DNA of 5,495 nt from Dehalococcoidales bacterium (GCA_030632305.1 DAOVUZ010000051.1:1-5495), one strand, 5' to 3'; shown: positions 1 to 5,040, numbered from the stretch's first letter. Numbers and translations are program-made. Notes: generated by a model not told the origin, from the letters alone.

Positions 1-435
1 CTTCCCTTCTCTAGCCTCAGCTAAGTAGGTGGCCACACCGGCATAAGTGTCCACCTCGGAGATTAAAGCCTCCTTGGAGATTCCCATGAGTCCCATAGAG
101 GTGGTGCAGGCAATAAATTTAACCCCCATCTCTTTAGCCATGGTCATCAGCTCCTCAAGCTGGGGGAAGTTGACATCTTTCATCAGTCGCTTCATCATCC
201 ACGTGCCCAGTCCGAGCATGTGAAATTTGGATAAAGGCGACCTCTTGGAGCCACCCCGGTTCATAAAATTGAACATCTTTCTCATTATCCCTTTGCTGTG
301 GATGCTGCCCTCATTCCGCTTAATGATGTTAAGCCCCCAGAAGGTGAAGAATATGCTCACTTCCATCCCCATAGAGGCAGCCCCTATGGCTAAGTTGAAT
401 GCAGCCAGTGCCTTGTCCATCTCCCCGCTGAACAT
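1..435 (-). CDS. DsrE/DsrF/DrsH-like family protein (partial, C-terminus off the window)
   Basis: The minus-strand frame is open from base 435 to the window edge and beyond. It reads as a DsrE_2-type protein (PF13686 family by my reading). Typical motifs are MFSGEMDKALAAF near the start, the hydrophobic segment EVSIFFTFWGLNII, and FIACTTSMGLMGI, whose Cys (codon at 108-106) is the family's conserved cysteine. Family members are small cytoplasmic or membrane-associated proteins related to the DsrE/TusD sulfur carriers; the substrate of this subfamily is not established. About 145 codons are visible and the usual length is around 150-170, so only a few residues are missing. The gene is last in the rubrerythrin-nifS-nifU cluster, which suits a role in persulfide handling (inference). 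The ATG at 435 follows the upstream stop closely (TGATAATG), but it would cut off half of the first beta strand. The same frame continues upstream to 474 and encodes KITLI just before MFSG, so the true start may be a non-standard codon near 474-469. Confidence 0.85.
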   Translation of the reverse strand, partial: MFSGEMDKALAAFNLAIGAASMGMEVSIFFTFWGLNIIKRNEGSIHSKGIMRKMFNFMNRGGSKRSPLSKFHMLGLGTWMMKRLMKDVNFPQLEELMTMAKEMGVKFIACTTSMGLMGISKEALISEVDTYAGVATYLAEAREGK

Positions 436-437
436 TA

Positions 438-668
438 TCAGAGTAATCTTCTCTGAAGTACCAGTTTCAATAATTTAAATTCCTTCTTTTCTCCGCACTG
501 TGTACAGGCCGTTGCTTCTCTTTTCACTGCTATCTGGCACCTGATACAGTAGCGCAGGGTTACCCTGCAGGGCTGGCAGTAAGGCAGAGGGAATAGAACC
601 ACCTCCTCCTCACAGTAGGGACAAAGACACTTTTTCTCCTTGCTCTTTGGCTCTTCACTCCTTTTCAT
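438..668 (-). CDS. Small double zinc-ribbon protein (76 aa)
   Basis: A 76-residue protein made almost entirely of cysteine pairs: Cys14/16/19, Cys31/34, Cys41/44 and Cys55/58. This fits two zinc ribbons in tandem, C16/C19 with C31/C34 and C41/C44 with C55/C58. There is no signal peptide or membrane segment, so it is probably cytoplasmic. The start ATG at 668 has a strong GGAGGAGG ribosome site just upstream and overlaps the end of nifU by 14 bases, which indicates translational coupling. The 3' end overlaps the extended reading frame of the DsrE-like gene. The function is unknown. Its place between a Fe-S scaffold gene and a sulfur-carrier relative suggests an accessory or metal-binding adaptor in cluster assembly (inference only). 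The last dozen residues (LLKLVLQRRLL) look unlike a zinc ribbon and could come from a frameshift near 470-485. Confidence 0.8.
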   Translation of the reverse strand: MKRSEEPKSKEKKCLCPYCEEEVVLFPLPYCQPCRVTLRYCIRCQIAVKREATACTQCGEKKEFKLLKLVLQRRLL

Positions 669-1071
669 CTTTCCTCCTCCTTTTGCTTTCTCCCGCTTTG
701 CCCTGCTTCTTCAGGTAGTTATTAATAGCCTTATTCAAGGCTTGAGCGCCGAGGTTGGAGCAATGATACTTGTTCTTAGGCAGCCCTTCCAGCTCCTGAG
801 CTACCAGCGCCGGGGTTATCTTTCTCACCTCCTCCAGCGTCTTTCCCATAGCCATCTCGCTCACAATACTGGAGACGGCGATGGCTGCCCCACAGCCGAA
901 GGTCTTGAACTTGACATCGCTGAGACGGTTATCGTCGACCTTGATGTAGAAGGTCATCATATCCCCACAAACAGGGTTTCCCACCTCACCGATGCCATCC
1001 GGGTTCTCAATCTCCCCCACATTGCGGGGGTTCATAAAGTGCTCCATCACTTTCTCGTTATAAACAGGCAT
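655..1071 (-). CDS. nifU: Fe-S cluster assembly scaffold protein, NifU N-terminal/IscU type
   Basis: A 138-residue IscU/NifU-N scaffold on which [2Fe-2S] and [4Fe-4S] clusters are built before transfer to apo-proteins in the cytoplasm. The three ligand cysteines are all present: Cys35 in NPVCGD (with the conserved Asp37), Cys60 in FGCGAAIA, and Cys104 in YHCSNL preceded by His103. The body matches a single-domain IscU; the last 15 or so residues are a charged Lys/Arg/Glu tail. The LPPVK motif that binds the HscA chaperone in proteobacterial IscU is replaced by LPKNK, so an HscA/HscB partner is unlikely. The start is one base after the nifS stop (TAAGATG), and its ribosome site GGGGAGGG lies inside the last nifS codons, so the two are translated together. 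The partner is probably the adjacent NifS-like protein, although that protein seems unable to release sulfur from cysteine by the normal route. Confidence 0.95.
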   Translation of the reverse strand: MPVYNEKVMEHFMNPRNVGEIENPDGIGEVGNPVCGDMMTFYIKVDDNRLSDVKFKTFGCGAAIAVSSIVSEMAMGKTLEEVRKITPALVAQELEGLPKNKYHCSNLGAQALNKAINNYLKKQGKAGESKRRRKDEKE

Positions 1072-1072
1072 C

Positions 1073-2260
1073 TTATTTCCCTCCCCTCTCTTCTTTCAAG
1101 AATTTGGAATATAGTGGTGACATCTGCCGCAGCTTGTCAACGATAGGCGGTAAAACTTCTAATACATAGTCAACATCTTCCTCGGTATTGTCCAGGCCGA
1201 AGCTGAAGAGTAGCGAGCCCTGGGCTATTGCCGGGGGAATCCCCATAGCGGTGAGAACATGGGATGCCTTGAGCACCTTTGAGGTACAGGCTGAGCCGCT
1301 GGAGGCGGCGACACCCTTGCTAGACAGGAGCATTAGCATAGCTTCTCCTTCGATGAACTCAATACAGAAGCTGGAATTTCCGGGGAGGCGTTGGGTGGGA
1401 TGTCCGGTGAGGCGCACATGCTCGATTCGGGATGGTAAGCCCTCGATTAACCTGTTGCGTAGAGCCAGGAGGCGGTCTGTCCTTGACTCCATCTCTGCTT
1501 TGGCCAGTTCGGCAGCCTTCCCTAGGCCTACGATTGCAGGCACATTCTCGGTCCCGGCTCTTCGCCCTCCCTCCTGCACCCCACCATCGAGGAAGGGGAT
1601 GATGCGCGCCCCCTTCTTGACCCAGAGGGCACCGGCTCCTTTGGGCCCGTAGAATTGATTACCAGCCAGGCTTAAAGCATCCACTGCCAGTTCCTTTACA
1701 TCCACCGGGATGGTACCGGTGGTAGCTACGGCGTCAGTGTGAAAAATCGCCCCTGCTTCTTTTGCCAACCTTGCTATCTCCCTGATGGGCTGGATGGTGC
1801 CCACTTCACTGCTAGCGTGCATCACCGACACCAGAATAGTATCCTCTCTTATGCTTTTGGCTACGCCTTCGGGGTCTACCACCCCGTACCTATCCACCGG
1901 GACCAGGGTAAGTTCGAAGCCCCATTTCTCCAGGGTTCGGGCAGAATGCAATAGCGAGAAGTGCTCGATGGCGGAGACAACTATGTGCTTGCCCTTGGAT
2001 TGCTGAGCCAGTGCCAGCCCCTTAATAGCGAAGTTATTGGCCTCGGTGCCGCTGGAGGTAAAGATAATCTCCCCTGGCTGAGCGCCGATGAGGGAGGCTA
2101 CCCTGCCCCGGGCATCCTCTATTGCTTCCCTAGCCTCATCTCCCCAATCGTGTAGAGATTGGGGATTGCCATAAGCGTCCTTGAGATAGGGCAGCATAGC
2201 CTCCAGCACTTCGTGCGATACTGGAGTGGTGGCGACATGGTCCAGGTAAACCTTTCTCAT
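1073..2260 (-). CDS. nifS: NifS/IscS-family protein with a degenerate PLP site, predicted not to be a cysteine desulfurase
   Basis: A full-length (395 aa) class V aminotransferase-fold protein of the NifS/IscS family. Family motifs are present: YLDHVATTP near the N-terminus, FTSSGTEANN (Thr72), IEH (His100), HTDAV (Asp176), GGRRAGTENV, and the catalytic loop SSGSACTS with the persulfide cysteine Cys325. The PLP lysine is absent. The family's S-x-H-K-F-(Y/H)-G-P-K-G reads A199-G-N201-Q202-F-Y-G-P-K-G, with Q202 encoded by CAA at 1657-1655. By alignment from memory to E. coli IscS, other pocket residues are also changed: Asn155 to Ser151, Gln183 to Ala179, Ser203 to Ala199, His205 to Asn201. 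The Arg that binds the substrate carboxylate is Leu351. The frame is intact, with a good GGAGGT site before ATG 2260 and coupling to nifU, so this is not simple decay. I infer a scaffold or ligand-donor role with NifU, as reported for the lysine-less Archaeoglobus fulgidus IscS. The symbol reflects family, not proven activity. Confidence 0.93.
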   Translation of the reverse strand: MRKVYLDHVATTPVSHEVLEAMLPYLKDAYGNPQSLHDWGDEAREAIEDARGRVASLIGAQPGEIIFTSSGTEANNFAIKGLALAQQSKGKHIVVSAIEHFSLLHSARTLEKWGFELTLVPVDRYGVVDPEGVAKSIREDTILVSVMHASSEVGTIQPIREIARLAKEAGAIFHTDAVATTGTIPVDVKELAVDALSLAGNQFYGPKGAGALWVKKGARIIPFLDGGVQEGGRRAGTENVPAIVGLGKAAELAKAEMESRTDRLLALRNRLIEGLPSRIEHVRLTGHPTQRLPGNSSFCIEFIEGEAMLMLLSSKGVAASSGSACTSKVLKASHVLTAMGIPPAIAQGSLLFSFGLDNTEEDVDYVLEVLPPIVDKLRQMSPLYSKFLKEERGGK

Positions 2261-2288
2261 TTCCTACCTCCAGGATTTCTAGTCCTAC

Positions 2289-2819
2289 TTAGCCACCATT
2301 AAGAGACGGATGCTCCTTGGTGACAAACCAACCTGCCGGGTCTTTGAGATATTCGTAGTAGTCGAGCAGAATTAGGTGATGTTCCCTCTCTTCGGCAGCC
2401 AAGGTCTCATAGAAGTCTCTCTTTGCAGCATAGGTAGTATTTCCCCCCTGGCTGTTATAGAAATCATAAGACTTATTTTCCATATCCATGGCTGTTTGTA
2501 TGGCATCAAGCTCGGTGGCAAGAGTCTTTATATTGGAGCCCATCTCCTCGGTCGCCCTGGCAAATATTGTTCTCAACCTTTTGCCCCCATCAGGCTGAAA
2601 ATTGGTCGTGGGCCATACCCTTTTATTCCGAATAGCGTCATATATCTCTTCAAATTTCTGCCGGTGAGTATCTTCTTCGGCGGCTAGCGACGCCAGCAGC
2701 TTCTTACCTAGCTCACTACTACTTTCGTGGCTGGCTTTCCGATAGTATTTTTTGCCATCAACTTCCATCTGGATAGCAATTTGGAGTGCTTCCATGGTTT
2801 TATCCTGTTCGGTTTCCAT
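2289..2819 (-). CDS. Rubrerythrin-like diiron protein without rubredoxin domain
   Basis: A ferritin-like four-helix protein of the rubrerythrin family, which reduces hydrogen peroxide or handles iron in the cytoplasm of anaerobes. Counting from the ATG at 2825, the diiron ligands are E21 (MEVDGKKYY), E51 and H54 (EEDTH), E116 (MENKSYDFY), and E146 with H149 (EEREH), that is, two ExxH repeats as expected. There is no C-terminal CxxC pair, so it lacks the rubredoxin domain of classical rubrerythrin and needs an external electron donor. The C-terminus (DPAGWFVTKEHPSLNGG) is typical of this short form. The ribosome site GGGAGG touches the ATG at 2825 directly but stands 6 bases from the ATG at 2819, so I choose 2819 (176 aa). 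It is first in the cluster and 28 bases before nifS. This links Fe-S assembly to peroxide defence. Confidence 0.93.
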   Translation of the reverse strand: METEQDKTMEALQIAIQMEVDGKKYYRKASHESSSELGKKLLASLAAEEDTHRQKFEEIYDAIRNKRVWPTTNFQPDGGKRLRTIFARATEEMGSNIKTLATELDAIQTAMDMENKSYDFYNSQGGNTTYAAKRDFYETLAAEEREHHLILLDYYEYLKDPAGWFVTKEHPSLNGG

Positions 2820-2821
2820 AT

Positions 2822-2965
2822 TCATCCTCCCAGATCTTCGGGTGGCGTATTAACAATACATTTCCTAAAAAATAAGAAATGCCAACCTTTACTTTGGCTG
2901 GCATCTCTGCCGGTAACTATGCTAAAGCAGTCTATGAAGTAGTCTGGTAACTCTACATAAAGCAT
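2822..2965 (-). CDS. Possible 47-aa small ORF in the rubrerythrin leader
   Basis: An ATG at 2965 is preceded by GAGGTG at 6 bases. The frame runs 47 codons (starting MLYVELPDYF) to a TGA that overlaps the ATG at 2825 as ATGA. It passes straight through the terminator-like hairpin at 2879-2904, so a translating ribosome would prevent the hairpin from forming. I recognise no family. It has two cysteines and mixed aromatic residues and could be chance reading of a structured leader. In favour are the ribosome site and the overlapping stop/start; against are the lack of any recognisable domain and the RNA structure in the same bases. Confidence 0.25.
   Translation of the reverse strand: MLYVELPDYFIDCFSIVTGRDASQSKGWHFLFFRKCIVNTPPEDLGG
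2866..2904 (-). terminator. Intrinsic terminator-like hairpin, likely attenuator in the rubrerythrin leader
   Basis: Read on the minus strand, ATGCCAGCC pairs with GGTTGGCAT over nine base pairs including one G-U wobble. The loop is AAAGTAAA, and a U-rich tract (TTCTTATTTTTTA) follows. On the plus strand the wobble becomes an A-C mismatch and no U-tract follows, so the element is oriented for minus-strand transcription. It lies between the promoter at 3079-3050 and the rubrerythrin start. It could both end transcripts coming from the ferredoxin gene and act as an attenuator for the rubrerythrin-nifS-nifU operon. Confidence 0.6.
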
Positions 2966-3049
2966 TACCACCACCTCAAATATGACTAACCCAAAATATT
3001 TGCTTGTTATTAAGTTGTAAATGTTGCTAGTGTTACGGAGTATAATATT

Positions 3050-3079
3050 ATAATAGACCTTAGTTTTTCCCTTTGTCAA
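3050..3079 (-). promoter_or_regulatory. Sigma70-type promoter for the rubrerythrin-nifS-nifU operon
   Basis: On the minus strand there is a perfect -35 box TTGACA (3079-3074), an 18-base spacer and TATTAT (3055-3050). A perfect TATAAT overlaps at 3052-3047 with a 21-base spacer. Transcription would start near 3043 and give a leader of about 220 nt before rubrerythrin. The -35 box is only about 15 bases past the ferredoxin stop. Confidence 0.6.
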
Positions 3080-3093
3080 TTTTAAAGGTATTT

Positions 3094-3828
3094 TTAAGAA
3101 GCTGATATTAGGTCACCCTTGATGCTAACAGTTACCTCTTTGAAGGGAATATTTTTGCTGCTTAGTTGTATTGCCTGCTTGGCCATGTGCACTAGTCCGG
3201 AGCAGCAGGGCACTTCCATGTGCACCACGGTCAGGCTCTTCACCTGGGAATGGCTTAGAATGTCGGTCAGCTTCTTCAGGTGGGCATGGAAGTCATCCAG
3301 TTTGGGGCAAGCTACCAAAAGGCTGTGATTCTTCAAGAAGTCCTGGTGAAAGCCAGCGTAGGCAAAGGGAGCGCAGTCTGCAGACAGTACCAGGTCGGCT
3401 CCCTGCAAAAAAGGTGCAGATGGGGGCACAAGGGTAAGTTGAACTGGCCAGTGGCTGAGCATTGAGTGCTGGTCTGCCACCTCTTTTGAGGCGATTTCTG
3501 TTACCTCGTGCCTCTTAAACTGAGTGACCGTAGCCGAGGGACAGCCACAGGGAAGCTCTTCTCTAGCAGGCTTTTTCCCCTCCAGATGGAGCTTTGCTGC
3601 CTCCTCGTCAAAGTCCTTAGCAACTCTCTCCTCAATAGTGATGGCTCCCTGGGGACATTCCCCGAGACAGGCACCGAGGCCATCACAATATGTCTCGCTA
3701 ATGAGTTTTGCTTTGCCATCAATAATCTGAAGAGCTCCCTCGACACAGGCTGGAACGCAGAGACCGCAGCCATTACACTTCTCTTCATCAATTATTATGA
3801 TTTTCCTCGTAGTTTTTGTGGTGGTCAT
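3094..3828 (-). CDS. Ferredoxin-like 4Fe-4S protein with cysteine-rich C-terminal domain
   Basis: A 244-residue protein with an N-terminal ferredoxin module and a larger C-terminal domain. The first cluster motif is complete: Cys18, Cys21, Cys24, Cys28. The second has Cys48, Cys54 and Cys58-Pro (CDGLGACLGECP), with Leu51 where a standard CxxCxxC would have its middle cysteine. A linker follows with CGCP near residue 94. The C-terminal half has scattered cysteines (DCAPFAY, ACPKLDD, EVPCCSGL) and may bind further metal. Proteins of this layout are common in anaerobes and, as I recall, are often found beside hybrid cluster protein (Hcp) and CRP/FNR regulators. It is probably a cytoplasmic electron carrier, exact role unknown. 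ATG 3828 has AAGGAGG six bases upstream. The zinc-ribbon gene lies 39 bases before it, probably in the same transcript. Confidence 0.88.
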   Translation of the reverse strand: MTTTKTTRKIIIIDEEKCNGCGLCVPACVEGALQIIDGKAKLISETYCDGLGACLGECPQGAITIEERVAKDFDEEAAKLHLEGKKPAREELPCGCPSATVTQFKRHEVTEIASKEVADQHSMLSHWPVQLTLVPPSAPFLQGADLVLSADCAPFAYAGFHQDFLKNHSLLVACPKLDDFHAHLKKLTDILSHSQVKSLTVVHMEVPCCSGLVHMAKQAIQLSSKNIPFKEVTVSIKGDLISAS

Positions 3829-3867
3829 TACCTGCCTCCTTAATAGTCCTTTAGAGGTTAAACCTGG

Positions 3868-4098
3868 CTAGTCCTTTCCTTTCAACTTTTTCCACCTCTC
3901 CTCTCCCAAGCATTGGCGGGCAGAAGCACACCAGTCGATGCAGGAAGGTATCTTCTCCCGGTAGACCATCTCACCGCACTTCTGGCACTTCACCTTAATT
4001 TCGTCGGAAAAGATTTCCACCTCAGCGCCACAATTCGGGCATTTGTATAGTGACACCCGTAGATTCCTGAAATCCTGGCCGGGACATTTGCTGGTCAT
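3868..4098 (-). CDS. Small cysteine-rich zinc-ribbon protein
   Basis: A 76-residue protein with a clear zinc ribbon: CPNC (KCPNCGAEVEI) and CQKC (KCQKCGEMVY), 15 residues apart. An N-terminal Cys (SKCPGQDF) and a C-terminal CIDWCASARQC cluster flank the ribbon; this last stretch could be a second metal site. It has no membrane segment or signal. I prefer ATG 4098, which has GGAGGT at seven bases; the GTG at 4107 is in frame but overlaps the ribosome site. It is the first gene after the FNR-type operator, with the ferredoxin-like gene directly downstream. The function is unknown. A redox- or metal-responsive partner of the ferredoxin-like protein is a guess from context. Confidence 0.85.
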   Translation of the reverse strand: MTSKCPGQDFRNLRVSLYKCPNCGAEVEIFSDEIKVKCQKCGEMVYREKIPSCIDWCASARQCLGEERWKKLKGKD

Positions 4099-4148
4099 TC
4101 CTGTCACCTCCTCCAGCGGTAGATGTTTTATTTTTTACTTATACAATA

Positions 4149-4154
4149 ATAGTA
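4149..4154 (-). promoter_or_regulatory. Candidate -10 box for the zinc-ribbon/ferredoxin operon
   Basis: TACTAT on the minus strand, with no recognisable -35 box, as expected of an activator-dependent promoter. If transcription starts about seven bases downstream (near 4142), the palindrome centre at 4183.5 sits at -41.5, the class II CRP/FNR position. An overlapping TATTAT (4151-4146) is an alternative. Confidence 0.4.
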
Positions 4155-4166
4155 CAATGTATTGGT

Positions 4167-4213
4167 ATCACTGACTATGATTTGAATCATATAAAGTGGG
4201 GGGCGTCAGTGAT
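4167..4213. repeat. Nine-base inverted repeat enclosing the FNR-type palindrome
   Basis: ATCACTGAC (4167-4175) and GTCAGTGAT (4205-4213) are exact reverse complements. They flank a 29-base spacer that contains the operator palindrome. No U-tract follows on either strand, so this is not a normal terminator. It may be a second binding site for a regulator, or a stem in the 3' end of the regulator transcript. Confidence 0.55.
4176..4191. promoter_or_regulatory. FNR/CRP-type operator palindrome
   Basis: A perfect inverted repeat, TATGATTTGAATCATA (seven-base arms, two-base centre). Its core TGAT-N4-ATCA equals the inner part of the FNR consensus TTGAT-N4-ATCAA. It lies between the regulator gene and the zinc-ribbon gene and is well placed to activate the latter. 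The neighbouring regulator keeps the Glu and Arg of the recognition helix that read TGA/TCA half-sites, so it is the natural candidate to bind here. Confidence 0.6.
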
Positions 4214-4261
4214 TGTTGAAAAGTAGGCGATAAACCAGGGTAGTAGAATAGTCTTGTGGCT

Positions 4262-4942
4262 CTATACTCTCGGTGGCCCTTCAGCCAGCAGCCTGAGTTT
4301 CTCCTCATCAAGGATAATCACTTTGCCACGAACAGAACGAATAATTCCCCTGTCTTTCAGGTGGCTTGTTACCCTGATTGCCGTCTCGGTAGTGGTTCCT
4401 ACCATGTCGGCGATTTCCTGTCGGGTAAAGGGGAGGGTATTGTCAAGCTTTGCTGAGAGCATAAGCAGTACACTGGCTAAACGCTGCTCAACCCTCTCAC
4501 CGGCGAGGTCTTTGAGGCGGCTCTGAGCATCCCTGAGCCGTCCCGCCAGGATATTAATAATCTTCAGGGCTACCTGAGGCCAATTGACTAGAAAAGATAG
4601 GAAGTCTTCTCTCTTAATTCCTATTACTTTGGTTTCAGTTACGGTCTGAGATGAAGCGGGATAGGGCTTGTTCTCAAAGACAGCCACCTCACCAAACATT
4701 TCACCGGGGCCAAAAAAGGCGATAATAAATTCCTTACCCAGAGAGGAATGTTTGATGATCTTCACTTTGCCTTTAGCAACGATGTAGAACCATTCAGGGG
4801 CATCCCCATCCCAGAAGATGAACTCGTTTGGCATGAAACTTTTCTCGATGGCAAGGTTAGTCAGTTCACTGAGCTCGTCATCATGCAAGCTGGAGAAAAT
4901 GGAAGAGTGTCTTAGAATCTCAGTCTTACCACTGAACTGCAA
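4262..4942 (-). CDS. CRP/FNR-family transcriptional regulator
   Basis: A 226-residue regulator. Residues 15-125 form the cyclic-nucleotide-binding-type beta barrel (FYIVAKGKVKI, GPGEMFGEVAVFENKPYPASSQT), then the long dimer helix, then a CRP-type winged helix at about 150-220 (FTRQEIADMVGTTTETAIRVTSHLKDRG). In the recognition helix, Glu186 and Arg190 match the Glu and Arg by which CRP and FNR read TGA half-sites. There is no cysteine at all, so it cannot hold an FNR-type Fe-S cluster. The Arg-Ser that binds cAMP phosphate in CRP is Tyr94-Pro95, so cAMP is unlikely. A haem- or other ligand-sensing DNR/HcpR-like regulator is possible (inference). The start is TTG at 4942, with AAGGAG about ten bases upstream; the next in-frame Met (37) is inside the domain. 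Likely targets are the operator at 4176-4191 and the downstream stress genes. Confidence 0.92.
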   Translation of the reverse strand: MQFSGKTEILRHSSIFSSLHDDELSELTNLAIEKSFMPNEFIFWDGDAPEWFYIVAKGKVKIIKHSSLGKEFIIAFFGPGEMFGEVAVFENKPYPASSQTVTETKVIGIKREDFLSFLVNWPQVALKIINILAGRLRDAQSRLKDLAGERVEQRLASVLLMLSAKLDNTLPFTRQEIADMVGTTTETAIRVTSHLKDRGIIRSVRGKVIILDEEKLRLLAEGPPRV

Positions 4943-4979
4943 TTTGGTAACTCTCCTTCAAAACAGGGATGAGGCTTAG

Positions 4980-4985
4980 ATTGTA
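4980..4985 (-). promoter_or_regulatory. Weak candidate -10 box for the regulator gene
   Basis: TACAAT on the minus strand, about 38 bases before the TTG start, with only a poor -35 match. The regulator may instead be transcribed by readthrough from the tRNA-Asp promoter, since no intrinsic terminator is visible between them. Confidence 0.2.
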
Positions 4986-5040
4986 TGGTATTTAGAGAAT
5001 TTTGTTATCCCTGAAGACTATCAGGCAAAGATGCTGGATG

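Noticed and set aside
640..1146. 168-aa plus-strand ORF
   Set aside because: It is antisense to nifU, whose cysteine motifs and ribosome site are clear.
1188..1652. 154-aa plus-strand ORF and smaller plus ORFs to 2155
   Set aside because: These are shadows of the NifS-like gene with no ribosome sites or recognisable domains.
2966..3079. N-terminal extension of the leader ORF up to 3079
   Set aside because: It would place the start inside the promoter's -35 box, so such an mRNA could not come from that promoter. Only the part from 2965 has a ribosome site.
3501..3791. 96-aa minus ORF and the overlapping plus ORFs at 3508-3843
   Set aside because: They are alternative frames of the ferredoxin-like gene, whose Cys motifs fix the true frame.
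4940..4962. TTACC/GGTAA inverted repeat around the TTG start of the regulator as an RNA switch
   Set aside because: The stem is five pairs with a 15-base loop and nothing else supports it; it is expected by chance at this length.
5010..5025. CCTGA/TCAGG hairpin between tRNA-Asp and the regulator gene
   Set aside because: The stem is only five pairs and no U-tract follows on the minus strand, so I do not call it a terminator.
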